DNA of 14,193 nt from Acidobacteriota bacterium (GCA_003225655.1 QIAW01000007.1:1-14193); one strand, 5' to 3'; counted from the first letter of the stretch, positions 1 to 7,529 are shown. The notes: a model not told the origin generated them from the letters alone. Program-made: numbers and translations.

Positions 1-531
1 AATGGATGCTGTTCCGCTGTGCCCTGGATTTCCACGATCTTCTTGCTACCGGTCATCACCAGGTTCATGTCGACCTCGGCGCGGGAATCTTCTTCATAGT
101 TAAGATCGAGAAGTACCTCGCCATCCACGATGCCCACGCTAGTCGCTGCTACATAGTCGCGGATGGGAGCCGAGGTGAGCGTGCCTGCTTCCACCATCTT
201 CTGCATGGCCAATCCCAGGGCCACGAATGCGCCGGTGATGCTGGCGGTACGCGTGCCCCCATCGGCCTGGATGACATCGCAATCAATAAAGATGCTGCGC
301 TCGCCCAGGCGGGTCAGGTCGGTAACGGCGCGTAGCGAGCGCCCTATAAGGCGCTGAATCTCGTGCGTCCGGCCGCCAATGCGGCCCTTGGAAGATTCCC
401 GCGGCGTGCGCGTGAGCGTGGAGCGGGGAATCATGGCGTATTCGCTGGTGATCCATCCCTTGCCGGTGTTGCGGAATGATTTTTACCGGACGCATCTGCT
501 CCGGCGTGCGATTGTCAGATCGATAGACCAT
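1..531 (-). pseudogene. rph: Ribonuclease PH (rph), frame-shifted by an internal deletion; 3' end outside window
   Basis: RNase PH is a phosphate-dependent 3'-5' exoribonuclease that trims tRNA 3' ends. The ATG at 531 opens with YRSDNRTPEQMRPVKI, the typical family N-terminus. From about position 470 the next reading frame gives NTGKGWITSEYAMIPRST, then GRIGGRTHEIQRLIGRSLRA, then DCDVIQADGGTRTASITGA and finally EIQGTAEQH at the window edge, all strong RNase PH signatures. Between the RPVKIIP and NTGKGW segments the family normally has about 34 residues, including the HxEGS and TKVxCxAS strands. These are absent and the frame changes there, so roughly 100 bases have been lost. No further stop or frameshift is seen downstream. 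The gene follows murI by 136 bp. Identity is certain; whether the lesion is biological or an assembly error is not. Confidence 0.9.
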
Positions 532-545
532 AGGAAGGCTGCTAT

Positions 546-570
546 CAGCTCCAAGCTACAAGCTACAAGC
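546..570. repeat. Short tandem repeat AAGCTAC upstream of rph
   Basis: AAGCTAC occurs at 553-559 and 560-566, followed by a partial AAGC at 567-570. A CAGCTCC word at 546-552 precedes it; the same word recurs three times near 12421-12454. The repeat lies in the 136-bp gap between murI and rph. I see no gene, promoter or terminator that I can support in the rest of the gap (571-667). Confidence 0.6.
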
Positions 571-667
571 AAACCAGATCAATCTGCAAGTAGGGTGCAG
601 TTTTGAATCCTGATTATTCATCAACTAAGCTACTACTGGAAATTCTTGCTTGGGCTTGCAGCAGGCC

Positions 668-1386
668 TCACACCTTGAGCCGCACCAGTTTTACTTCCTC
701 GATATGCTGGCCCAAAAAGCGCTCGCCCAGGCGCTGGAATTTTTCCACTGAATCCGTGGCAAAGAAAGAGAGCTGGGGCAGGGAATTCCTCGATTTAGAG
801 GTGGTATGGCCTGCTTTTGTCTTGAAGTGCTTCACCACGGCTTGGGCTGTCGATTCTGCCGAGTCCACAATTGCCACTCGCGGCGGCGTCAGGCTGCGGA
901 GCAGAGGGCTCAGCAAAGGGTAGTGAGTGCAACCCAACACGAGGACATCGGTCGCCGAATCATCGGCGAAAACTTCGTTAAGGTAAATTTCGGCGACTTG
1001 GCGGGTTACGCTGTGCTCGGTCCATCCTTCTTCCACCAGCGGCACGAACAGCGGGCATGCCGGCTGCGGCTCACTTCGGCGGCGCGCAAAGCGCCGGGCT
1101 CGACCACACCAATCACAGGAATGTGAAGCGCGTCCTTGATCGCCTCGAAGGCAAGCGCGGTGGCGGTGTTGCACGCTACCACCAGCAAGTCTGCTCCCTT
1201 ACTCTGCAGTAAGCGGGCGCTGGAGCGCGCATACTTGGTTACGGTTTCCACAGACTTTGATCCATAGGGCAGCCGGGCCGTGTCCCCAAAATAATCGTAG
1301 TGCGCGTGGGGAAAGAGCCGGATCAGCTCTTTCAGCACCGTCAAACCGCCCATGCCTGAGTCGAAAACACCAATGTTGATAGTCAT
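668..1386 (-). pseudogene. murI: Glutamate racemase (murI), frame-shifted by an internal deletion
   Basis: Glutamate racemase converts L- to D-glutamate for peptidoglycan in the cytoplasm. The ATG at 1386 gives MTINIGVFDSGMGGLTVLKE, with the DSGxGG motif, then GDTARLPYG and LVVACNTATA with the first catalytic cysteine, then IGVVEPGALRAAE. The frame then changes and continues as PACPLFVPLVEEGW and VLVLGCTHYPLL, with the second catalytic cysteine, to a stop at 668. About 30 residues normally found between the VEPG and ACPL segments (the strand carrying the GTExT motif and the following helix) are missing. Family length is about 260-280 residues; this locus could encode only about 240. An upstream GTG at 1398 is also in frame, but the ATG matches the family start and sits directly against the inverted-repeat element at 1387-1560. 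No good Shine-Dalgarno is seen. Identity is secure; the gene as shown cannot make a normal enzyme. Confidence 0.9.
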
Positions 1387-1560
1387 GTTTAACCACAAAG
1401 GGCACGAAGTTTAACCACGAAGGGCACGAAGGAGAAGCAAGTTTATTTCCAATTTGTGCCATTCACCACTCCACCGTTTTTGCCATCGCAATCTGCATCA
1501 GAAACTTTGCTTTCCCTTTGTGTCCTTCGTGTTAAACCCTTGTGTCCTTTGTGGTTAAAC
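1387..1560. repeat. 174-bp element with ~58-bp imperfect terminal inverted repeats (MITE-like)
   Basis: The left arm (1387-1444) starts GTTTAACCACAAAGGGCACG. The right arm (1502-1560), read on the opposite strand, starts GTTTAACCACAAAGGACACA. The arms match at roughly 80% by eye over nearly 60 bases. Each arm is itself about two copies of a unit of the form TTTAACCAC-RAAGGRCAC-RAAG. The centre (1445-1501) is unrelated sequence. The block begins immediately next to the murI start codon and ends immediately before the GerMN stop codon, so it is the whole intergenic gap. Transcribed, it could fold into a long hairpin between the two genes. No target-site duplication or transposase is visible. 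Confidence 0.75.
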
Positions 1561-2151
1561 TTATTGCAAAGCCTGCACCAACTGATTTACCACGCCCGTG
1601 TCGTAGACCGTGATCAGGTCAGCGTGGCCGGCCAGGGTCTCGCGCTCTTTGCCATCCACCAGAATCTTCACCTGTTTGACCTCGGGCATGTTGGCCGAGA
1701 GCGTGGCGATCATGGAATCCACGGTGAGCGTCTCCTCCCATACTCCGGAGCGGTGGCCGTCGGCGAACGCAGTATTGAGGTCAATCACTGCCAGGCTCTG
1801 ATTCACAATGTAAACATCGCTCACGTCGGAGCCTGCGCCGATGGGATGGGGGGAGCTCCCCTGCAAATACTCGTGCAATAGAGTCCGCAGAATGGCGCGT
1901 GCGCGCGCCGGAGGTTCACCCGGAAGGGCCGCGGTGGTCGTGCGTTTGCGCAGCACACCCAAATCGTCATAGGCAACGTAGAGAGTCACGGCTTCGCTGG
2001 TGGTGCTCCCCGGAGGGGCCAGCACAGCCGAATCGCCGGGGTTGAGCGTGGTCGTCTCGGCCCCATGTTTCAGGCTTAGCATGTACAGGCCGAGCACAAA
2101 AATTCCGGCCAACAGCAGCGCGAACGAAATCAGCACGTGGCGTGGGATCAT
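1561..2151 (-). CDS. GerMN-domain membrane-anchored protein
   Basis: This 196-residue protein begins with a short basic N-terminus and one hydrophobic segment (about residues 6-26, LISFALLLAGIFVLGLYML). That makes it an envelope protein anchored in the inner membrane with its body outside the cytoplasm. Residues about 55-190 form a GerMN (sporulation/spore germination) domain, seen in VTLYVAYDD, the ALPGEPPARARAILRTLL helix, VIDLNTAF, and the closing pattern VKQVKILVDGKERETLAGH. GerMN domains are thought to act near peptidoglycan; the exact role here is unknown, and the organism need not sporulate. The start codon overlaps the amidase stop by four bases (ATGA), so the two are probably translationally coupled. 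The neighbourhood gerM-racemase-rph matches that in Bacillus. The gene looks intact. Confidence 0.85.
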   Translation of the reverse strand: MIPRHVLISFALLLAGIFVLGLYMLSLKHGAETTTLNPGDSAVLAPPGSTTSEAVTLYVAYDDLGVLRKRTTTAALPGEPPARARAILRTLLHEYLQGSSPHPIGAGSDVSDVYIVNQSLAVIDLNTAFADGHRSGVWEETLTVDSMIATLSANMPEVKQVKILVDGKERETLAGHADLITVYDTGVVNQLVQALQ

Positions 2152-3644
2152 CGCGACTGCTCCAGACTGGCGCGCGAAGAAACAATGGCAGCCGCCAACG
2201 CGTTGGCAATCATCTGCTGGTAGTTGCTGCTGGTGAGGCTATCGACTTCGCCGCGCTGGGGAGCAACTTCTACGACAATGGCGGCGCCGGCAATATTGTT
2301 GAGGGGCCGCACCGGCGCCGGCATCATGGCCACCGGAAGCTTGGCTTGGCTCTTGCCGATCTGATCTAAAACCGACGCGGCCAGAACTCTGCTGCCGCGA
2401 ACATAGCCGGACTGCGCCGTCTCCCATGGCAGGAAAGAGCCGGGAGCAGGAGCGGTTTCCGGCAACATGGAAGTGTAGACCCGCACGCCATTGCCCAGGG
2501 TACCGGCATGAATGGCCACGTAAACCGCCGCCCGCGACGTATTAGTGGCTATGGCCCGCTGATCGAGCGAGATGGTGGAATCGGAGTCGCGGATCATGAA
2601 TGTAGCCTGTCCGCGATCGGAAAGTTCCGCGCGCAGGCGGCGTGCGATGGCAAGGGTCACGTCTTTTTCCGCGATCTTGTCGCTGAGAGCGGCCCCGCGC
2701 TCCGAGCCACCGTGGCTGGGATCAATCACAATCAGAAAGCGTGCGTGCGGCACGCCAGTGGACTCGGCCAGAGAAGCCGACCCAGAGCTGGCAGTTACGG
2801 GAGAATTGGCATTGCTTTCCGTGGCTGGCGGGTTGTTCGTGGCCGCAGCGGTTCCTCCCGAAGTTTGCGCTTCCGAGGAGGCTGGCGTGGCCGCCAGTTT
2901 GGGGGCGGCCGAGATCACTATGATTTTTCCCTGGTCGCTGAAATTTGCCAGCAGAGGCTCGGTGGCCTCGATCACCATCTCGCCTCCGCTTTCGTCTTCC
3001 GAATAGTGCAGCGCACTGATCAGCGGATCGTCATACTTCCAGCTTTGTGCTGTCATCACCAGGTGGTCGCGGCTGAAGGAAAGCCGCAGCTTGCCGCTCT
3101 CGGTGCTGATGCGCGGATTCACCGGCGCCGTGAACGAGAGCGTCAAGCTGCTAGGGGCGCCTTTCTTCAGCTCTGCTGAAAATCGCGTGCCCCCGCCATT
3201 CAGAAATAGCCGGTGCGAGATTTCGTGGTATTCGGCGCGGCCGCCGATGAACGCGGGAAGCAATCCCGCGAGAGAAGATACAGGTACCCATCCGCGTCCG
3301 TTTTCCAACAGGAATTTGCCTGTGAGCTGCACAGCCACGTTACCCACCTTGGCTTCGGTTTGGCCAGACTGGAAACGCGCTTCTACCCGGCCGTAGTGGA
3401 GCTTGAAATTCTGAGCCTCTACATTGGCCGAGCTGTGCCCCATTGAATCGAGGATATTCTGAAGGTCGACATATTCCTTGCCCTCGCGTTGCTGGACGGG
3501 GACGGGAAAATGGTCTTGCGAAGTAACGATGGTGAGTTCTTTTTCGTCTGCCGAGCGCGCTACCAGGAAAGATAAGGCAATAGCGACTGCAATCCCGGCA
3601 GTCCGGAATTGCCGTGCGAGGCGCGCCTTTCTATTCCAGGGCAT
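2148..3644 (-). CDS. N-acetylmuramoyl-L-alanine amidase (Amidase_3), secreted
   Basis: A 498-residue zinc amidase that would cleave the bond between MurNAc and L-Ala in peptidoglycan. It has an N-terminal signal segment (about residues 12-32, TAGIAVAIALSFLVARSA) and a beta-rich region (about 35-150) resembling the copper-amine-oxidase-N/stalk type. An AMIN-like region follows (about 155-250), then a Ser/Thr/Ala-rich linker (about 255-298). The catalytic domain runs from about 303 to the end. The usual ligands and catalytic residues are visible: H311 in DPSHGG, E326 in AEKDV, H379 in VAIHAG and E459 in VVEVAPQ. The family more often reads DPGHGG and IHAN, so this is a divergent member. The start overlaps the end of the DUF1015 gene by 14 bases and the stop overlaps GerMN, which argues for one operon. 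The ATG at 3644 has no strong Shine-Dalgarno, consistent with coupling. Confidence 0.9.
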   Translation of the reverse strand: MPWNRKARLARQFRTAGIAVAIALSFLVARSADEKELTIVTSQDHFPVPVQQREGKEYVDLQNILDSMGHSSANVEAQNFKLHYGRVEARFQSGQTEAKVGNVAVQLTGKFLLENGRGWVPVSSLAGLLPAFIGGRAEYHEISHRLFLNGGGTRFSAELKKGAPSSLTLSFTAPVNPRISTESGKLRLSFSRDHLVMTAQSWKYDDPLISALHYSEDESGGEMVIEATEPLLANFSDQGKIIVISAAPKLAATPASSEAQTSGGTAAATNNPPATESNANSPVTASSGSASLAESTGVPHARFLIVIDPSHGGSERGAALSDKIAEKDVTLAIARRLRAELSDRGQATFMIRDSDSTISLDQRAIATNTSRAAVYVAIHAGTLGNGVRVYTSMLPETAPAPGSFLPWETAQSGYVRGSRVLAASVLDQIGKSQAKLPVAMMPAPVRPLNNIAGAAIVVEVAPQRGEVDSLTSSNYQQMIANALAAAIVSSRASLEQSR

Positions 3645-4901
3645 AAATCGTCAGTCCACTTAACAGTTTAGGATAAAAGTCAGTGGATTTCTGCGGCATT
3701 ACGTCCCCGGCGAAGGCCACTTCGCGCATTTGTTCGATGCGCACCGGGTTCATAAGAAACGCAACATTGGCCTTGCCGGAGCGCACCTGCTGGAAAGCTT
3801 CAGAGGCATCGCGCAGATAGCGGATATGTTCCTGATTGCGGACCGATTCCTCCGACATGCCCAATGCCCCTTCCAGCAGTAACTTGTGCAGTTGGGTTAC
3901 GTCCAACTGGCGCTGCCGTTCAGCCATGCCGGCCAACGCCTGTTTGCCCGCAGGAAGGCTGCGCAGCAACCATGATCCACTCTTGGTCGCAGCCAAAAGA
4001 GCAATGCTGTCTCTACCCGCGTTTTTGAGCTTGCATCAAGCTGTTCGGCGGAGAAATGCTTTTTCGCCGATTGGAGAAAAGCCTGTTCATCAAAGGACGC
4101 CAGTCCGGTGACAACTCGATGCGTGGGCAAAATCAGTAAGCCGGGGCTGGCCATGTTGACGAAGGTCATCATCACATAATCCCAGGGAGCGGATTGGGCC
4201 GGCGCCGCCGCGGTTCTGCGCTCATTCCTGTAGTTGAGAGCCGTCTCGTAGCGGTGGTGCCCATCGGCGATGATGAGTTTCTTGTCAGCCATCGCCTGGC
4301 GAACGGCGGCGATGACCTTTGGATCGTGCACCGGCCACAGGCAGTGCCGGACACCGTATTCATCCTTCACGCTGGTCTCGGCCGCGCGGTCCTGTTCAAA
4401 CAAGCCTTCCACCTCAGAGGCGGGATCGTGGTACAGCATGAAGATCTGGCCAAAGTGCGCGGCCGTAGCGCGCAGCAGGTTCAGGCGGTCGCTCTTCGGT
4501 TTGGAAAGCGTCTGTTCGTGGCGGTGGACAATGCCTTCCGCGTACTCACAAATCTTGCCCAGCGCGATGAAGCCCTTACGCGTGTAGATGGGTGCATTAC
4601 TGCCGGGCGCGGTGAATTCCTGGGTGTAGGGATAGAGGGAAGATTTAGTGTCTGGCAGCAGAACTTTTTGCGCCCGCCACATCTTCAAGTATTCCGCCGC
4701 CCGGGTATACACATTGTCTTGAGCGTTGTCGGCGGTATGCTGCTCTCCCAGAATGATGCGTACCAGGTTATAAGGGCTTGCAGCATAATAGCGGCGCTGC
4801 ATCTCAGGTGTGATTTTGTCGTAAGGCTGGGTTACCAGGTCAGAAATTGCATAGCGAGAGGCATCGTATCGCAGTGCCTGAAAGGGGAGGATTTCAGCCA
4901 T
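3631..4901 (-). pseudogene. DUF1015 family protein, frame-shifted by a small internal deletion
   Basis: DUF1015 (PF06245) is a widespread family without a settled function. From ATG 4901 the first ~290 residues carry the family hallmarks QPYDKITPEMQ, SPYNLVRIILGE, the HEQTLSKPKSDRLNLLRAT motif and the ADGHHRYETALNYRNE motif. The frame runs well to FSAEQLD (about 4035). The C-terminal part then reads in another frame as KLKNAGRDSIALLAATKSGS, continues through LHKLLLEGALG, and ends FYPKLLSGLTIYALE at 3631. That second frame hits a stop immediately upstream of the join, so a single-base slip explains the data less well than loss of a short stretch (around ten residues by comparison with family layout, from memory). 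The remaining sum of ~420 residues is close to family size. It is first in the cluster and overlaps the amidase start by 14 bases. Confidence 0.85.
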
Positions 4902-4964
4902 GAAAAGATGATTCTAACATCAACTCTGGAATAAATTTTCCGGCCGCCAGTTGTCTGTGGTTAT

Positions 4965-4987
4965 GGTTTGTAAAATATTTGTAAACC
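4965..4987. promoter_or_regulatory. Imperfect palindrome, possible operator
   Basis: The 23-bp site has mirrored GGTTT and AAACC ends around an AT-rich core, and holds two direct copies of TTTGTAAA. It lies 64 bp upstream of the DUF1015 start codon, where a regulator of that cluster could bind. There is no matching regulator gene in the window, so this is only a candidate. Confidence 0.25.
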
Positions 4988-5199
4988 CGCGCCTCACCCA
5001 TATTCATAACGACAGGAGCGGTATAAGCTCGAGTGGCATATCTTTAAGCGGCATTCCGTGCATGCATGCGAGAAAACCAAGCCTCTGCGGCAAACATCTT
5101 AAAATGCAGCCGGAGTGTCACGAGCCTTTTAAGAGCCAACTTGTCCTTAGAACATAAATACGTGTTGTACTTTAGTGTAGAGTTCCGGAATGCATCCTG

Positions 5200-5208
5200 T
5201 GGTAATAT
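5200..5208 (+). promoter_or_regulatory. Candidate extended -10 promoter element for the VWA pair
   Basis: TGGTAATAT fits TGn followed by a -10-like hexamer (TAATAT, 5203-5208). No good -35 is found 17 bases upstream, as is common for extended -10 promoters. Transcription would begin near 5215, leaving a leader of about 50 bases before the GTG at 5267. Confidence 0.3.
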
Positions 5209-5254
5209 CCCCGGAAAACGAAATCCGCGCGTCCATACCTCTCTCGGGCGAGAC

Positions 5255-5258
5255 GGAG
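5255..5258 (+). promoter_or_regulatory. Shine-Dalgarno GGAG for the first VWA gene
   Basis: GGAG sits eight bases before GTG 5267. This decides the start: the in-frame ATGs at 5282 and 5309 have no comparable purine-rich site at the right distance. Confidence 0.55.
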
Positions 5259-5266
5259 TCTAGACC

Positions 5267-6358
5267 GTGCTTTCGACCATAATGCTTACGGTTCTGAGAT
5301 CGCGCAGCATGAGACTCGTACCAAGCCTGCTGTCCACGGCGCATGTGCGTTTCCTTCTGACAAATCTGCTGTATGTCATTGCTCTGCTTGCGCTTGCGGC
5401 AGTTTCGTGTTCGTCGTTGCCGGCCCAGGAATCTGATCAGGTCCACATTACACCTCGTGCGCAGCCCGCCCCCACGCCGCCACCGGTCAACAACATCGTC
5501 GACCCCACCCTGAAGACCCACACTAAACCCCTCAAGGTTGATGTAAACCTGGTGCTGGTCAATGTGACCATCACTGACCCGATGAATCGGATTGTCACCG
5601 GCCTGGAAAAAGAAAACTTTCGCATCTTTGAAGGCAGTAACGAGCAGCAGATCAAGCACTTTTCCAGCGAGGACGCCCCAATTTCCCTGGGCGTGATCTT
5701 CGACATGAGCGGCAGTATGAGTGACAAGATCGAGAAGGCGCGGGAGGCAGTAGTCGAGTTTTTCAAGACCGCAAACCCGCAGGACGAATTCTTTCTAATT
5801 GCCTTCTCCGATCGTCCGGAATTGCTCTCTGACTTCACCCGCTCGGTGGAAGACATCCAAAGCAAGCTCATCTATACCGTTCCCAAAGGCCGCACTGCGC
5901 TGCTGGATGCCATTTACCTGGGAATGGACAAGATGAAAAAGGCCCAGAACAGCAAGAAGGCGCTGCTGATCATCAGCGATGGCGGCGATAACCGCAGCCG
6001 TTACACGGAAAGCGAAATCAAGAGCCTTGTCCGGGAAACCGACGTGCAAATCTATGCCATCGGAATTTTTGACTTCATGGGGCGCACCCCGGAAGAGGCA
6101 AACGGCCCCGCCCTGCTGGGGGATATCACCGAAGTCACCGGGGGGCGCACGTACGTCATCAATAACCCCAATGAGCTGGCCGATACAGCCACAAAGATTG
6201 GTATGGAGCTACGCAACCAATATGTGCTCGGATACCGTCCAAACAATGACCGGCATGACGGCAAATGGCGTAAGATCAAAGTGAAGTTGGAGCCGCCCAA
6301 GGGACTCCCGCCGCTTCATGTCTACGCTAAAACCGGATACTATGCACCCTCGGAATAA
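5267..6358 (+). CDS. Secreted VWA-domain protein (VWFA-related Acidobacterial domain)
   Basis: This 363-residue protein starts at GTG 5267, chosen for the GGAG eight bases upstream. Residues about 27-48 form an export segment ending VSC, so C48 could be a lipoprotein cysteine; ordinary signal-peptide cleavage after PAQ is the alternative. A Pro-rich linker (about 60-80) leads into the domain typical of TIGR03436: VDVNLVLVNVTITDP, GLEKENFRIFE, then the VWA fold. The MIDAS metal site is complete: D146-x-S148-x-S150 in FDMSGSMS, T210 in GRTALLDA, D238 in IISDGGDN. The C-terminal ELRNQYVLGYRP is the usual end of this family. VWA domains bind protein partners through a divalent metal; the partner here is unknown. 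The gene overlaps the second VWA gene by 17 bases, so the two are co-translated and presumably act together outside the inner membrane. Confidence 0.9.
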   Translation: MLSTIMLTVLRSRSMRLVPSLLSTAHVRFLLTNLLYVIALLALAAVSCSSLPAQESDQVHITPRAQPAPTPPPVNNIVDPTLKTHTKPLKVDVNLVLVNVTITDPMNRIVTGLEKENFRIFEGSNEQQIKHFSSEDAPISLGVIFDMSGSMSDKIEKAREAVVEFFKTANPQDEFFLIAFSDRPELLSDFTRSVEDIQSKLIYTVPKGRTALLDAIYLGMDKMKKAQNSKKALLIISDGGDNRSRYTESEIKSLVRETDVQIYAIGIFDFMGRTPEEANGPALLGDITEVTGGRTYVINNPNELADTATKIGMELRNQYVLGYRPNNDRHDGKWRKIKVKLEPPKGLPPLHVYAKTGYYAPSE

Positions 6359-7529
6359 GCTCATTTTTCTTGTCATACTCGTCTGCATGATGTGTGTTCC
6401 TGTTGCCTGGAGCCAGGCAGGCATGCAAGTGTCTTCTCCACAAACAACAAGTCCCCAGACGCAGGCCAGCGGTGACGAGATGGAAGAGCCTCTCAAGCCG
6501 GAAGAGTTGTCGGTCCCTTCTAATGCGGCCCTGTTGGCCATGACGCCGGCCCCGACGGCGCCTGCAGTTTCCGCGACTGCCAGCTCTTCGACTCCCAGCC
6601 CGGCTTCGCACTCTGCCAATCAGCCCAGTGATACCGTTCAGGTCAAGGGACGTGAGGTTAGGCAGCAGGGCAAGGTCTTTACCATACAGGCAGAGGTCGA
6701 TCAAGTCGTGCTGCATGCCACGGTGGTGGATGACCACCAACGCCTTATCACAAATCTCGACCGCAATGCGTTCACGGTGCTGGAAGACGGCCAGCCCCAG
6801 CCGATCACCTCTTTCCGGCACGAGGATGTGCCCGTGGCCGTCGGTATCCTGGTGGATAATTCCGGTTCCATGCGCAACAAGCGTGCCGCGGTAACCCAGG
6901 CCGCGGTGAATTTCGTGAAGTCCAGCAATCCCGACGACCGTGTCTTCGTCGTGAATTTCAATGACGAAGCCTATATTGACCAGGATTTTACCAATAGCAT
7001 TCCCAAGCTGCGCGAAGCGCTCGACCGCATCGACGCACGCGGCGGTACCGCCCTCTTCGACGCCGTGGTTGCTTCGGCCGATTACATCATGAAGCAGCCC
7101 AACGTTGGCAAGAAGCTGGAGAAAAAAGTCCTCCTGGTCGTAACCGACGGTTGGGACAACACCAGCCTGCGGTCGCTGGAGCAGGCCGTCCGCCAGGTCC
7201 AGGTGGAGAATGGCCCTACTATCTACAGCATCGGCATTCTGGATGAAGATGCCAAGAAAAAAGGACGCCGGGCTTTGCGCGAGCTGGCGGAGCAGACCGG
7301 CGGAGTGGCCTATTTTCCCAAAGACCTTGCCGAGGTTGACGCCATCACCCAGGAGGTTGCGCGCGACATCCGCAATCAGTACACCATTGGTTTTAAGAAG
7401 AACCCAGACGAGGCCCCCGGATATCGCGCCATCAGGGTCATGGCCCGCGCCGATGGCAAGAACTTCACGGTCCGCACCAAGAGCGGCTACTTCCAGGACA
7501 ACCAAAAAACCGCGAAAAAAGAGCGATAA
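6342..7529 (+). CDS. Secreted VWA-domain protein (VWFA-related Acidobacterial domain), second copy
   Basis: This 395-residue paralogue of the preceding gene starts at ATG 6342 (MHPRNKLIFLVILV), which places the signal peptide at the N-terminus and overlaps the previous gene by 17 bases. The in-frame ATG at 6318 would add eight residues and is less likely. After the signal peptide (to about residue 25, WSQA) comes a Ser/Thr/Pro/Ala-rich linker to about residue 100. The TIGR03436-type domain follows: VVLHATVVDDHQRLITNL, FTVLEDGQPQPITSF, VWA fold. MIDAS residues are D172-x-S-x-S in VDNSGSM, T236 in GGTALFDA and D269 in VTDGWDN. The C-terminal IRNQYTIGFK matches the first copy, and a basic tail (KTAKKER) ends the protein. 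The extended linker is the main difference from its partner. No terminator hairpin with a T-run is seen after the stop. Confidence 0.9.
   Translation: MHPRNKLIFLVILVCMMCVPVAWSQAGMQVSSPQTTSPQTQASGDEMEEPLKPEELSVPSNAALLAMTPAPTAPAVSATASSSTPSPASHSANQPSDTVQVKGREVRQQGKVFTIQAEVDQVVLHATVVDDHQRLITNLDRNAFTVLEDGQPQPITSFRHEDVPVAVGILVDNSGSMRNKRAAVTQAAVNFVKSSNPDDRVFVVNFNDEAYIDQDFTNSIPKLREALDRIDARGGTALFDAVVASADYIMKQPNVGKKLEKKVLLVVTDGWDNTSLRSLEQAVRQVQVENGPTIYSIGILDEDAKKKGRRALRELAEQTGGVAYFPKDLAEVDAITQEVARDIRNQYTIGFKKNPDEAPGYRAIRVMARADGKNFTVRTKSGYFQDNQKTAKKER

Larger units (their letters stand above)
4902..5266. other. 365-bp divergent intergenic region (control region for both directions)
   Basis: This is the only gap over 300 bases. 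It separates the minus-strand DUF1015/amidase cluster from the plus-strand VWA pair, so promoters for both should lie here. It is more AT-rich than the flanking genes. Visible features are an imperfect palindrome at 4965-4987 (GGTTT...AAACC ends, with TTTGTAAA occurring twice), a perfect 10-bp palindrome GCATGCATGC at 5060-5069, and a possible extended -10 at 5200-5208. A 68-codon open frame at 4951-5157 has no recognisable features and is not called a gene. Confidence 0.6.

Noticed and set aside
1387..1560. Element between GerMN and murI as a CRISPR array
   Set aside because: Only two units per arm in inverted arrangement, no regularly sized unique spacers and no cas genes.
4194..4934. 246-codon plus-strand frame opposite DUF1015
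   Set aside because: Shadow of the DUF1015 coding sequence, which has strong family motifs on the other strand.
4951..5157. 68-codon frame in the divergent intergenic region
   Set aside because: No Shine-Dalgarno, no membrane or domain pattern, and it spans palindromes expected of a control region.
6327..7505. Long open frame (392 codons) on the minus strand opposite the second VWA gene
   Set aside because: It lies wholly opposite a gene with complete MIDAS motifs and has no recognisable domain; GC-rich codon use creates such antisense frames.
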